Below are positions 33,590 to 42,305 of a stretch of DNA of 64,000 nt, in pieces. The stretch comes from Pseudomonadota bacterium. GTDB lineage: Bacteria > Desulfobacterota > Binatia > Binatales > Binataceae. Both the position numbers and the translations under genes were made by a program. The notes beneath the pieces are model-generated. The model ran no database searches. It was not told the DNA's origin and saw only the letters and a program-made list of their open reading frames with translations. The first letter of the stretch is position 1; the number at the start of each line of letters is the position of its first letter. The DNA lies in assembly GCA_021325355.1 (NCBI GenBank), contig JAJPHI010000018.1, forward strand, positions 265,200 to 329,199, given 5' to 3'.

Positions 33590-34792
33590 TCACTCGGCGC
33601 ACGAACCCGCGAGGCTGCAGACCGCGACGCTGCGGCGACCTTCGCGCAGATCGTTGCGATCGAAACCGTTTGTCAAATAGGCGAACGAGATTCCCGTCGC
33701 CGGGTCGGCCCAGCCAATCTGACCGCCAAAACCCGGATGGCCGAACGCTTCGGCCGAGTTCGTTCGTCCGAAACCGCGCAGATTGGCCTTGCCGTCGCCG
33801 CCCGCGATGACGATGCCCAGCGCTCGATTCGCCGTCATCCCGCGCGCCGGATCGATGAGATTGCCGCTGCGGATGCGCCGGGCCTCCCGCAGCATCTCGG
33901 ACTTCCAGATGCGCGTGCCGTCGTATGCGCATCCGTCATTGAGCAGTGCCTGATAGAACAGCGCGAGATCGGCCGCCGTGGTCATCAGGCCGCCCGCCGG
34001 ATGGTCCGAGGCGCGCACCTCGGGATCATTCATCTCGAGCACGACCGCCTCGTTAATCGAGCCCATGTTGGCGCGCGGCGGCGTTATCCCGAGCTTCTGA
34101 TACTCCTCGGCCTTGGCCGGTTCGCCGGTCCACACAACGTCGGCCATCCGCGCCTGCTGCTCCCGCGCAGGCAGGCCGATACGCAAATCGGGCAGACCCA
34201 GCGGCTCGGCGATCCGCGTGCGCACGAACTCGCCGATACGCATCCCGCTGAGCCGCTCAATCGCCTCGGCCACCGGCCAGTAGTTGGCCTGAATATGATA
34301 GATGAACTTCTCGCCCGGCTTGTGCTCCGGCCGCCATTGCGCAAAGCGTTCGAGGCGCTTCTCGCGGTTGCCCCAATCCTTGAACGAGCCCGGCGCGACC
34401 GGAATTCCCGCCGTATGAATCATTAGCTGCTCGATCGTCGTCGTCTCCTTGCCGTTGGTGCCGTACTCGGGGACGTACTTCACGATCAGATCGGCCGGAT
34501 CCATTTTGCCTTCCTGGATCATGATCCAGAGCGCCGAGGCCGTCACCGCCTTGGTCGCCGACATGGCATCGAAGATGGTCTCATCGGTCGCCGGCTTCTC
34601 GGCGCCGCCCTGGACGGCGCGCCCGAAGGTCTGCATCGCGGCGATTTTGCCGTGGCGCGCGATCGCGACCTGGCATGCCGGCAGCACGCCTTCTTTGACG
34701 TCGCGCGCCGCGCGATCCATCAAGGCCTGCACCTTGTCCGGATTAAGACCAACTTCCCTGGGACTATCGGCAAAGAAATGCTGCGCCGGCAT
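33590..34792 (-). CDS. beta-lactamase-family serine hydrolase
   Basis: About 400 residues from MPAQHFFADS, which has AAAGGAGAG upstream; the ORF-track start at 34900 would run through the divergent promoter. Active-site parts are SATKAV (SxxK), IQANYWPVAEAIER (the Tyr-containing second motif region) and GHPGFGGQIG (the KTG-equivalent HxG). This is the class C beta-lactamase/EstB/D-aminopeptidase fold. Such proteins are often esterases or peptidases rather than true antibiotic resistance enzymes. No signal peptide is seen, arguing for a cytoplasmic esterase. Confidence 0.85.
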   Translation of the reverse strand: MPAQHFFADSPREVGLNPDKVQALMDRAARDVKEGVLPACQVAIARHGKIAAMQTFGRAVQGGAEKPATDETIFDAMSATKAVTASALWIMIQEGKMDPADLIVKYVPEYGTNGKETTTIEQLMIHTAGIPVAPGSFKDWGNREKRLERFAQWRPEHKPGEKFIYHIQANYWPVAEAIERLSGMRIGEFVRTRIAEPLGLPDLRIGLPAREQQARMADVVWTGEPAKAEEYQKLGITPPRANMGSINEAVVLEMNDPEVRASDHPAGGLMTTAADLALFYQALLNDGCAYDGTRIWKSEMLREARRIRSGNLIDPARGMTANRALGIVIAGGDGKANLRGFGRTNSAEAFGHPGFGGQIGWADPATGISFAYLTNGFDRNDLREGRRSVAVCSLAGSCAE

Positions 34793-34893
34793 TACGAGAG
34801 CTCTCCTTTGGCAAAATCGCTGAGCGATTCTTCGCCGATTCGCCGATGGTTTGCAACGACCCGCGACGGTGAAGACTTCGGCTCTCACGATCC

Positions 34894-34923
34894 TTGACAA
34901 TTAAGTAACCACTTAAATAATAT
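34894..34923 (+). promoter_or_regulatory. promoter with an embedded palindromic operator for the ArsR-SRPBCC-DUF899 operon
   Basis: TTGACA (34894-34899) is followed by an AT-rich -10 region (TAATAT at 34918-34923). The spacer is mostly a perfect inverted repeat, TTAAGT-AACC-ACTTAA (34901-34916). The ArsR-type gene starts 9 bases after the -10, so a very short leader is expected. A dimeric ArsR-type repressor sitting on this repeat would block RNA polymerase. Autoregulation is inference but the arrangement is very typical. Confidence 0.7.
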
Positions 34924-34931
34924 CGCGGTTG

Positions 34932-35252
34932 ATGCTCAAAGCCGCCACGCCCGACGTCTTTCACGCGATAGCGGATCCCAACCGCCGCCGCCTGCTCGAC
35001 CTGCTCGCCGAGGGTGAATCGCCCGCGCAGCAGTTGGCCGGTCGCTTCACGATCTCCTTTGCGGCGGTCTCCCAGCATCTCAAGGTCCTGCGCGAAGCCG
35101 GTCTGGTTGCCAGCCGTCCCGCTGGGCGCCGGCGCGTGTATCGCTTGACGGCCGCGCCCCTCCGTACGGTCGATCAATGGACCAGCCGCTATCAGCGTTT
35201 CTGGCAGGATCGTCTGCAACGGCTCGGCAACTATCTGGACGAAACCAAATGA
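34932..35252 (+). CDS. ArsR/SdpR-family winged-helix repressor
   Basis: About 106 residues from ATG 34932 (a TTG three bases earlier is used by the ORF track). The DNA-binding region is VFHAIADPNRRRLLDLLAEGESPAQQLAGRFTISFAAVSQHLKVLREAGLVASRPAGRRRVYRL, a standard ArsR wing. The C-terminal helix contains WTSRYQRFWQDRLQRLGNYL, as in SdpR-type regulators that lack metal-binding cysteines. Its stop overlaps the start of the SRPBCC gene (ATGA). It probably represses its own operon through the palindrome at 34901. Confidence 0.9.
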   Translation: MLKAATPDVFHAIADPNRRRLLDLLAEGESPAQQLAGRFTISFAAVSQHLKVLREAGLVASRPAGRRRVYRLTAAPLRTVDQWTSRYQRFWQDRLQRLGNYLDETK

Positions 35253-35656
35253 AACTCGAGCTTTTCCTCGAAGAGACCTATCCGCATCCGATCGAGAAAG
35301 TGTGGAAGGCGCTCACCGATCCGGCAGCGCTGGCCGTTTGGCTCCTGATGGGCAACGACTTCGAACCTCGGGTCGGGCGCCGCTTTGCGTTTCGCGCCAC
35401 CCCCCGGCCGGACTTCCGCGGCCATATCGACTGTGAGGTCCTGGTGCTTGAGCCACCGACGCGGATGGTCTGGTCATGGCAGAGCTCTGACGAAGGCCTG
35501 CCGACACAGGTCGAGTTTCGTCTGACCGCGGTCGACGGCGGCACGCGCCTCGCCTTGTCGCATACCGGCGACGCGCCGCCGGAGACGATCGCGCGGGTCA
35601 GTTCCGGATGGCGTCTGCGAATGCAGATCCTCGGCGAGTACATCAACCTGCACTAA
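35249..35656 (+). CDS. SRPBCC/AHSA1-like domain protein
   Basis: About 135 residues from the ATG overlapping the repressor stop. The START-like fold signature is LFLEETYPHPIEKVWKALTDPAALAVWLL, then FRGHIDCEVLVLEPPTRMVWSWQSSDEG and FRLTAVDGGTRLALSHTGD. These are typical of the activator-of-Hsp90-ATPase-like (AHSA1) group of ligand-binding proteins. Pairing with an SdpR-type repressor is very common in bacteria. A small hydrophobic ligand is likely, identity unknown. Confidence 0.88.
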   Translation: MKLELFLEETYPHPIEKVWKALTDPAALAVWLLMGNDFEPRVGRRFAFRATPRPDFRGHIDCEVLVLEPPTRMVWSWQSSDEGLPTQVEFRLTAVDGGTRLALSHTGDAPPETIARVSSGWRLRMQILGEYINLH

Positions 35657-35681
35657 AAAATTGACAGTCAGGAGAAGGGCG

Positions 35682-36428
35682 ATGGCGGAAACGAATCATC
35701 GGATTGTCTCGCGACAGGAATGGATCGAGGCGCGCAAGGCGCTCCTTGCCCGGGAGAAGGAATACACGCGGCTCGGCGACGAGCTCGCGCGTCAGCGCCG
35801 CGAACTACCGTGGGAGCGGGTCGAAAAGGAATATGTCTTTGACGGTCCCGACGGCCGCCAGAGTCTGTCCGACCTCTTCGCCGGGCGCAGCCAGTTAGCG
35901 GTCTATCACTTTATGTTCGGGGTCGATTGGGACGTCGGCTGCCCGGCCTGTTCGTTCTGGGCCGATAACTTCAACGGCATCGATATTCACTTGGCCCATC
36001 GCGACGTCACTTTTGTCGCCATCTCGCACGCGCCGTTGGCCAAGCTCGAGGCCTTCAAGCGGCGGATGGGCTGGACATTCAAGTGGGTGTCCGCAGGCGA
36101 GAACGGCTTCAATTACGATTACCAGGTGTCGGCTCAACCCGGGCCCCAGGAAGTGATGTATAACTACCGGATGGTGCCACGGACGTGGGCCGAACGTCCG
36201 GGCATGAGCGCCTTCTACAAGGATAGCGACGGCGCCATCTACCACACCTATTCCTGCTACGAGCGGGGCCTCGACGCGCTGAACGGCGCCTATCAATGGC
36301 TTGATCGGATGCCGAAAGGGCGCGACGAAGACGGCCTCTCCTTCACAATGGCCTGGCTGCGCTATCACGACCGCTACGACGGCGATTTCGAGGCGCCGTG
36401 GCTCAAGCCCGCGCCGGCGAGCCGCTAG
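35682..36428 (+). CDS. DUF899 thioredoxin-like family protein
   Basis: About 248 residues from ATG 35682, which has AGGAGA upstream. Family landmarks are VSRQEWIEARKALLAREKEYTRLGDELARQRRELPW, HFMFGVDWDVGCPACSFWAD and a C-terminal YHTYSCYERGLDALNGAYQWLD. DUF899 proteins have a thioredoxin-like fold with a CPxC pair (GCPACSFW). Their reaction is not settled. The gene completes the ArsR-SRPBCC-DUF899 operon, a recurrent set in soil bacteria. Confidence 0.88.
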   Translation: MAETNHRIVSRQEWIEARKALLAREKEYTRLGDELARQRRELPWERVEKEYVFDGPDGRQSLSDLFAGRSQLAVYHFMFGVDWDVGCPACSFWADNFNGIDIHLAHRDVTFVAISHAPLAKLEAFKRRMGWTFKWVSAGENGFNYDYQVSAQPGPQEVMYNYRMVPRTWAERPGMSAFYKDSDGAIYHTYSCYERGLDALNGAYQWLDRMPKGRDEDGLSFTMAWLRYHDRYDGDFEAPWLKPAPASR

Positions 36429-36598
36429 GCGCGACGCGTCGAGCGAAAGCGTCCGCAGTCACTCGGCGCACGATCTTTATCGGGTCAGTCGCTTTTCTCA
36501 GTTACCTTGCCGGGACGGGCCGTCAACGACGCACGGGTTGACGGCGGCCCGCCCCGCTTGGGTTATTAGTGCGTACGGAAATTGCTGAGCTGAGGGGT

Positions 36599-36805
36599 AT
36601 GGAGACGATGCTCGTTCGGATCGAATCCCCCGCGACGTTGCTCGAAAAGCTTCTGGCCCATCCTAATCGTGCGATGTGCCATCTATCCTCCTTTACCGAA
36701 GCCTACGTCCATCGGAACTTTTTTCCGCTTCTGGGTATCAGCCTCGCTGTCTTCGCCACGGCCGTCCTGCTTATCGGCCGTTATGGGCGACGGCCCACCG
36801 CATGA
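36599..36805 (+). CDS. small membrane protein of unknown function
   Basis: A 68-residue frame beginning METMLVRIESP, with a weak GAGGGG upstream. The second half is one clear membrane segment, FPLLGISLAVFATAVLLIGRY, followed by a basic end (GRRPTA). No family recognised. It lies 30 bases before the acetyltransferase gene on the same strand, so it may be co-translated. The size and the single helix make it a plausible small membrane subunit, though it could be spurious. Confidence 0.4.
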   Translation: METMLVRIESPATLLEKLLAHPNRAMCHLSSFTEAYVHRNFFPLLGISLAVFATAVLLIGRYGRRPTA

Positions 36806-36834
36806 TTGCCCCCATGGGAGGCTGACCGTCCACC

Positions 36835-37899
36835 ATGAGTCCAATGACTGCCGAAATCGCGCTGGTCGATGACGCGCGGCTGAGTCTCCGTCGTCGTCCC
36901 TACGAAGCCGCGCGCGAGGAATGGGCGCGTCTGGTCGCGGCTTCGCGCGATGCCACCCTGTCACACGGTGAGCGTTGGCTCGCGGCGCTCGAGCGCACCT
37001 ATCGCCTGAGATTCGAGATATTGGCGCTGGTCGACGAGCGCACCGACGAAACGCTGGCGGCGGGAATTTTTGCGCCATCGCGGAGCCTTTTCGGCCGTCG
37101 CTTTGTTTCCCTGCCGTTTTCGGATGCCTGCCCGCCACTCGCCGCGTCGCCCGGCTATCGCGATCTCTGGGCGCGCGAGCTGAGCCGTTCGGACGTGTAC
37201 CCGCGCGCCGAGATTCGCGGTTATGGGGCCGCGCCGCCATGGCAGGTTGCCACAACCTTCGTCGAATGGAAGTTGCGGATCGATCGCAACGCGCAGGAAT
37301 TGCGGCGGGCCATGGACGGCAATTTCCGCCGTCAACTGCGGCGCGGCGAGGAGAGTGGCTTCGACGTGCGCTGCGGCAACAGCGCCGATGACGTTCGCGC
37401 GTTTTACGAATTGATGCTGCTGACGCGCCAACGCTTCGGCCTGCCGGCCCAGCCGCTGAGTTTTTTTCAAAACCTGGTGGAGATTTTCGGGCGTGACAGC
37501 GAAGTCTGGCTGGTCGCGAAAAACGGCCGGGACCTGGCGGCGATGTTTCTTCTGCGCGAACGCGACACGATCCACTACCGCTGGAGCGCCCGCGTGCAGC
37601 CGCTGCCGCTCGGCGCCAGCCATGTGATGATTTGGCGCGTGCTCGAGCATCATTCGGGCCGCGCGTATGACCTCAATCTCGGCCGCAATGATTATCGGAA
37701 CAGCGGCATCAGTCGCTTTAAAACCGAGCTCGGCGCAACTTCGACCCCGCTGCCGTATTCGTTTTTTCCGCGGAGTCCGCAGGCAGTCAGCGCCGAACGG
37801 CTCGAAGGCTTTCGCGCTCTGCTGGCCCGCGTATGGCAACGCACGCCGCTGCCGGTCGCCCGCCGCCTCGGTCCCCGGCTCTACAAGTTCCTGAGCTGA
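36835..37899 (+). CDS. GNAT-fold acetyltransferase of the FemAB/BioF2-like group
   Basis: 354 residues, two GNAT-like halves. The first half (to about 160) has FVSLPFSDACPPLAASPGY; the second contains RRAMDGNFRRQLRRGEESGFDVR, FYELMLLTRQRFGLPAQPLSFFQNL and VWLVAKNGRDLAAMFLLRERDTIHYRWSA, ending YDLNLGRNDYRNSGISRFKTELG. This is the Acetyltransf_6 (BioF2-like/FemAB-related) pattern seen in polysaccharide and PEP-CTERM loci. The likely activity is transfer of an acyl or aminoacyl group to a cell-envelope or sugar acceptor. No polysaccharide genes are next to it. Confidence 0.8.
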   Translation: MSPMTAEIALVDDARLSLRRRPYEAAREEWARLVAASRDATLSHGERWLAALERTYRLRFEILALVDERTDETLAAGIFAPSRSLFGRRFVSLPFSDACPPLAASPGYRDLWARELSRSDVYPRAEIRGYGAAPPWQVATTFVEWKLRIDRNAQELRRAMDGNFRRQLRRGEESGFDVRCGNSADDVRAFYELMLLTRQRFGLPAQPLSFFQNLVEIFGRDSEVWLVAKNGRDLAAMFLLRERDTIHYRWSARVQPLPLGASHVMIWRVLEHHSGRAYDLNLGRNDYRNSGISRFKTELGATSTPLPYSFFPRSPQAVSAERLEGFRALLARVWQRTPLPVARRLGPRLYKFLS

Positions 37900-37995
37900 G
37901 TTGCCCGCAAGGTCCGGTCGAGCGGACCGCGCCCACGGATTGATCCGCGCGAGCGCTGACGCGCGATCACCGAACGACGCGCCGGGGTGGCGAGC

Positions 37996-39687
37996 TCAGG
38001 CGGCGGCGGTGGCAGGAGCGAGTTCAAAGGCTCCGGGCGCGATATTATCCGCCGAGCGCAGGACGATCTTGCTGCCGATCAGACGTTCGGTGCGTTCCAG
38101 GGCCTTTGCGCCCGTGTCGTAGAGAAAGCGCGCGACCGCGGGATTGATCTTCACGACCATCATGTCGGGCTGCGGGCTCTGCGCCGCGCGACGCTGGATG
38201 CCACGCAGCACCTCGGCGGCGAGCGTCGGCAGGGATTTCACGACGCGGCGCCCTTCGCAGGTCGGGCAGGGCGCGGTCAGCATCTCCTCGAGACTCTCGC
38301 GCGTCCGCTTGCGCGTCATCTGCACGAGGCCCAACTCCGAGATCTTGAGGACCGAGCTGCGCGCCTTATCGCGCTTGAGCGCCTGAGTCAGCACTTCGTT
38401 GACCTTCTTGCGGTCGGCTTCGCGCGTCATGTCGATGAAGTCAACGATGATGATCCCGCCGATATTGCGCAGACGAAGCTGCCGCACGACCTCTTCGGCG
38501 GCCTCGAGATTGGTTTTAAGGACGGTTTCGTCCTGATTGCGCTTGCCGACGAAGCGCCCGGTATTGACGTCGATCGCGGTCAGCGCCTCGGCCCGATCGA
38601 TCACCAGGTAACCTCCGGACTTGAGCCAGACCTTGCGCTCAAGGGCGCGGTTGATCTGCTCTTCTAGATTGAAGCGATCAAAGATTGGCCGCGGATCATC
38701 GTGCAGTGAGACGCGCCCGCGCAGGCGCGGCATATAGGTCTGAAAGAATTGCAGAATCTTGCCGTGCGTCGCCGGGTCATCGCAGTAAAGCCGCTCAACC
38801 TCGCTCGAGAACAGGTCGCGCACGATGCGGAGCGAGACTTCGAGGTCGTCATACAAAAGCGCCGGTGAACGCGACGACTCGGCGCGCTTGACGATCGTGG
38901 TCCAGAGCTTCGTGAGATAGGCGACGTCGCGCTGGATTTCCCGCTTGTTGACGCCTTCGCAGGCCGTGCGCACGATAAAGCCGCCCTGCGGCGGCGCGCA
39001 TTCCTTCACCGCCGCGCGCAGCCGCGCGCGCTCTTCGCCGCTCTCGATCCGGCGCGATACTCCGGTCCGACCGCTGGTCGGCGTGTACACCAGATAACGC
39101 CCCGGGAGGGAGATCATCGAAGTGAGCCGAGCCCCTTTGGTGCCCATCGGCTCTTTGGCCACCTGAACGATAATCTCCTGGCCGCGCTTCAGTTGCTGCT
39201 CGATCGGCAAACGCGGACGGGCGGTGGGCTGGCGCCGGCGACGACCCCTCCGCATACGGTTAGCGGCGGCCGGATGCGCGACAAGCTCGTCGTCAAGGTT
39301 GTCGTCGATAATTTCGTCGAAAGCTTCTTTCAGTACGTCGGCCGGCTCGCGCGAGGCTTCGAGCGGCTCGCCGTCAGCATCATCGTCGTCGACGGCGAGC
39401 GACTCCGCTTCGACGACCTCCTCGCCGAGCGCCGCCGCCGCGGGACCGAAGTCGTCGGCGTCCTCACGAAAATCCGAGACATGGAGGAAGCCGGCCTTTT
39501 CCAGTCCGATATCGACAAAGGCCGCCTGCATCCCGGGGAGCACCCGGGTGACGCGACCTTTGTACACCCTGCCGGCGAGACCGCCGCGCTGATCGCGTTC
39601 AAGATAAAACTCCGCGAGCGCTCCGTCTTCCAGCAGAGCGACGCGGACCTCTAAATCGGAGGCATTGATGACTATTTCGCGCTTCAC
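37996..39687 (-). CDS. rng: ribonuclease E/G family endoribonuclease
   Basis: 563 residues. The start MKREIVINASDLEVRVALLEDGALAEFYLER is the family N-terminus, then GRVYKGRVTRVLPGMQAAFVDIGLEKAGFLHVSDF is the S1 domain. Catalytic Asp residues are in AIDVNTGRFVGKRN and IIIVDFIDM; the zinc-link Cys pair is CPTC. About 90 acidic and then basic residues (EVVEAESLAVDDDDADGE, then RMRRGRRRRQPTARPRL) are inserted within the S1 domain region, more than in E. coli RNase G. There is no long RNase E-type C-terminal scaffold, so RNase G is the closer name. It acts in rRNA maturation and mRNA decay. Confidence 0.92.
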   Translation of the reverse strand: MKREIVINASDLEVRVALLEDGALAEFYLERDQRGGLAGRVYKGRVTRVLPGMQAAFVDIGLEKAGFLHVSDFREDADDFGPAAAALGEEVVEAESLAVDDDDADGEPLEASREPADVLKEAFDEIIDDNLDDELVAHPAAANRMRRGRRRRQPTARPRLPIEQQLKRGQEIIVQVAKEPMGTKGARLTSMISLPGRYLVYTPTSGRTGVSRRIESGEERARLRAAVKECAPPQGGFIVRTACEGVNKREIQRDVAYLTKLWTTIVKRAESSRSPALLYDDLEVSLRIVRDLFSSEVERLYCDDPATHGKILQFFQTYMPRLRGRVSLHDDPRPIFDRFNLEEQINRALERKVWLKSGGYLVIDRAEALTAIDVNTGRFVGKRNQDETVLKTNLEAAEEVVRQLRLRNIGGIIIVDFIDMTREADRKKVNEVLTQALKRDKARSSVLKISELGLVQMTRKRTRESLEEMLTAPCPTCEGRRVVKSLPTLAAEVLRGIQRRAAQSPQPDMMVVKINPAVARFLYDTGAKALERTERLIGSKIVLRSADNIAPGAFELAPATAAA

Positions 39688-39789
39688 ATGGGCATCGACC
39701 CGCCGCCGAACCGCTTACCGCTCCTACTCGCCGGGCCCTGCAGAAGAGCATACGCGCTCGACGCCGGATGCCCAAGCGGTTGCGGTTGA

Positions 39790-40848
39790 TCAATCCGCAG
39801 CCGCCGGCTGGCCCGCCTCGACCTTGAAATCGGGCATCACGCGCGTCGCGAAACGCTCGAGCGAACGCATCGATTGGTCCTGGGTGAGGCCGCCCCAGGC
39901 AAACGACAGCACGAGGTAATTCGCGCCGCTGCCTTCAAAGAAACGCCCGACCTGGTCGCGCACTTCCGTCGCCGTACCGACCAGCGCGGCTTCGGCCCTG
40001 GCGGCCACTCGCAGATCCGGCGTGAAGCCATACGCGGGCAGCGTGCGGAAGTCACGCCATAGCTTGGTGATGTTATCGTAGTAGGTCTTATAGGCGGGGG
40101 CCGCGATCGCGTCGATTTCACGCTCGTCAGCGGCGACATAAGCATGCCGAATCGCGCCCATGATCGGCTCGGCGACATGGGCGTTGAGGTCGGCCGCACT
40201 GCCCCGATGGCGCGTCAGCTCCTCGCGGTACTGCGTCACCATACCGTTGACCATCTTAATCGGCCCCAGACCGACCATGTGCATCCCGTGGCGGGCGGCG
40301 AAGCTCACGCTCTGCGGCGAGGTTACGCCGTACCAGAACGGCGGATTCGGTTGCTGGCGCGGCCGCAGCTCCATCGGCACGTCGTCGAAGCGATAATGGA
40401 CGCCGCGATAGTTGAGCCGCGGATGGCGCAAGCCGCGCACCGTTGCCTCGAGCGCCTCCTCAAAAATTTCGTGCGCGTCGAGGAAAGGGATTCGATAATA
40501 GGCGAGTTCGAACGGCGAGACGCCGCGACCTACCCCGATATCGAGGCGTCCGTCGCTCAGATGATCGAGCATGCAGATTTCGGTGGCGAGACGCAGCGGA
40601 TTGTAGAGCGGCAGCAGATAGACCAGCGGGCCCAGGCGGATACGCCGGGTACGCTGCGCCGCCGCGGCAAGAAAGAGTCCCGGCGACGGCGCCATCCCGA
40701 GCGGCGTCGCGTGATGCTCGGCGACGTGATAGCCGTAAAAGCCCGCCGCGTCATACTGCTCGAGCAGTTTGAGTCGGCCTTCAAACAGTCCGTCGAGCGT
40801 GTCGCCGCGCCGTTCAATATGATCGAAGACGCCGAATGCCGTTTTCAT
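39790..40848 (-). CDS. luciferase-like (LLM) flavin-dependent oxidoreductase
   Basis: 352 residues. Hallmarks are GYHVAEHHATPLGMAPSPGLFLAAAAQRTRRIRLGPLVYLLPLYNPLRLATEICMLDHLSDGRLDIGVGRGVSP, the typical LLM core, and PNPPFWYGVTSPQSVSFAARHGMHM later. These TIM-barrel enzymes use FMN or coenzyme F420. The substrate is unknown, often a small organic molecule. It follows RNase on the same strand with 102 bases between genes and has a good Shine-Dalgarno (GGGAG). Confidence 0.87.
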   Translation of the reverse strand: MKTAFGVFDHIERRGDTLDGLFEGRLKLLEQYDAAGFYGYHVAEHHATPLGMAPSPGLFLAAAAQRTRRIRLGPLVYLLPLYNPLRLATEICMLDHLSDGRLDIGVGRGVSPFELAYYRIPFLDAHEIFEEALEATVRGLRHPRLNYRGVHYRFDDVPMELRPRQQPNPPFWYGVTSPQSVSFAARHGMHMVGLGPIKMVNGMVTQYREELTRHRGSAADLNAHVAEPIMGAIRHAYVAADEREIDAIAAPAYKTYYDNITKLWRDFRTLPAYGFTPDLRVAARAEAALVGTATEVRDQVGRFFEGSGANYLVLSFAWGGLTQDQSMRSLERFATRVMPDFKVEAGQPAAAD

Positions 40849-40948
40849 CCTGGCCGCTCCCTGTTATCGCGACCCGCAGTGTGCGGCAAGCGCAGTCGCC
40901 GGCGCCGCGAAGCTGTTCCTCAAGCGCAGCAAAGGCCGCGCGGATAAT

Positions 40949-41623
40949 TCATTTGATCATCTCGACGCCGCCGGTGACGAAGGCGAGCGCGGTCCCCCCG
41001 TTCTTCGACGATACCGTGTGCGTGCATCCGTTTGGTCGATAGTTCGCGTTGCCGACCCGCACTTCACCGGATTCGTCGAAGTTCGAGCCTTCGAGCATGA
41101 AAATCAGCTCGTCACCGACATGCTTGTGCAGGGGCAGTTTCGCCCCGGGCTCGAAGCGCGCCAGCACCGCCCGACGCTTGCTCGCCGCGTCGCTCCAGAT
41201 AGCCTTCTGACTGACCCCGGGCATCGGGCTGGTCCAGGGTAGCTCGCTGAGGACGATCGTCTGCGACTTGGGCGCATCGCCGATGGCGCTCGCGGGCTCG
41301 ACGCTGCCGGTAATGATCGCGAAGACGGTCGCGCCGTTTTTGCTCGTCACGCTGTGGATACATCCGTTCGGGCGATAGCCGACGCTGCCCGCCGCCGTCG
41401 TTCCGGCCTCGTCGCTGATGGCTCCTTCGATCACGTAGAGGAATTCGTCGCCGACATGTTTGTGCATCGGCAGCGTCGCCCCGGGCTCGAAGCGAGTAAG
41501 TTGCGCGCGCCGTTTGGTCGCCGGATCGGACCACAGGAGCTTCGCCTTGATCGTCGGCGTCATCGGCTCCCAGGAGCGTTCGCTGACTTCGATGATCTGC
41601 GAGGGATTGGATGCTTCGGCCAT
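40949..41623 (-). CDS. bicupin protein with two near-identical cupin domains
   Basis: 224 residues consisting of two ChrR-like cupin repeats of about 105 each. Repeat 1 has LPMHKHVGDEFLYVIEGAISDE and YRPNGCIHSVTSKNG; repeat 2 has LPLHKHVGDELIFMLEGSNFDE and YRPNGCTHTVSSKNG. Each carries the HxHxxxE and late His metal ligands. The similarity of the halves, down to an 18-base identical stretch in the DNA, points to internal duplication. Start well supported by GGAGGAG. It has no anti-sigma helix at the N-terminus, so it is not a ChrR proper. Role could be metal-dependent dioxygenase, isomerase or sensor. Confidence 0.85.
   Translation of the reverse strand: MAEASNPSQIIEVSERSWEPMTPTIKAKLLWSDPATKRRAQLTRFEPGATLPMHKHVGDEFLYVIEGAISDEAGTTAAGSVGYRPNGCIHSVTSKNGATVFAIITGSVEPASAIGDAPKSQTIVLSELPWTSPMPGVSQKAIWSDAASKRRAVLARFEPGAKLPLHKHVGDELIFMLEGSNFDESGEVRVGNANYRPNGCTHTVSSKNGGTALAFVTGGVEMIK
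40970..41600 (-). repeat. tandem internal duplication encoding the two cupin domains
   Basis: The two halves of the bicupin gene align in the same frame. The sequence CGCCCCGGGCTCGAAGCG occurs at the same place in each half, and the flanking His-motif codons differ mostly at third positions. The repeat unit is about 330 bases. Confidence 0.6.
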
Positions 41624-41895
41624 GGTCTCCTCCGCCTCGAAAAATCCAGATGTTTATGCGTTGCTAACGCGCCTTGCCGATCGAAGTCAAACGAGCGCCG
41701 ATGGCCGGGGCACGCTCGCGCGGTCGCGCGTCGGCAGCTCACGCGCGTCTCACGGCCGCGTCGGCAAGTGCGGATCCCGAAATACAGTCAAGTCTGAAGT
41801 AACAGAAGACTGAATCCTAAACTAGCTTTATCTTGTGGATTCTAGCTATAGGTTTTATTCCACTCATTCATACCAAGGATCGATAGAGACTCCAC

Positions 41896-42189
41896 ATGGT
41901 TATCAAAAGTTCAATTCTTCTCGGAGCGGCCGCGACAGATTGCGCCAGGGATCTGCTCAATCGGCAAATGATTACGAACTGGCAGGATCTGAGTCCCGCG
42001 CACGTCGATGCGGCGCGGATTCTGGTCTTCGTCCAGGGCGATGAACAGGCCTACGAGCAGGCGATCGCGCAGATTGCCGTCGCGGCGGCCCAGCGCAAGG
42101 TGGCGTGGCGCCACGAGGAGTACACGGTTTACGGAGACCCTCGCGGCCAGACCTGGATCCCTCCGCTTGGATCAATCACCGGCGTGTGA
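41896..42189 (+). CDS. small protein of unknown function
   Basis: 97 residues starting MVIKSSILLGAAATDCARDLLN. No signal peptide, membrane segment or known domain. The middle is helical and acidic (SPAHVDAARILVFVQGDEQAYEQAIAQIAVAAAQRK), and it ends RGQTWIPPLGSITGV. It lies after an AT-rich divergent region of about 270 bases opposite the bicupin gene, suitable for promoters. There is no strong Shine-Dalgarno. It stands before the dehydrogenase gene by 116 bases. The coding pattern is credible but no function can be assigned. Confidence 0.5.
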   Translation: MVIKSSILLGAAATDCARDLLNRQMITNWQDLSPAHVDAARILVFVQGDEQAYEQAIAQIAVAAAQRKVAWRHEEYTVYGDPRGQTWIPPLGSITGV

Positions 42190-42305
42190 GGGGCGATTCG
42201 AAAAGAAGACCACGGTTGCCGAAGGATCCGCGACGGCAACGAATCGACGAGCAAATCCTCTGACAATTGATCCCGTCGATGGTATGAGATTGTCTGAGGC
42301 TCGTT

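Noticed and set aside
37911-37928. GGTCCG-N6-CGGACC hairpin between the acetyltransferase and RNase genes as a terminator
   Set aside because: Only six base pairs and no T-tract; too weak to call in GC-rich DNA.
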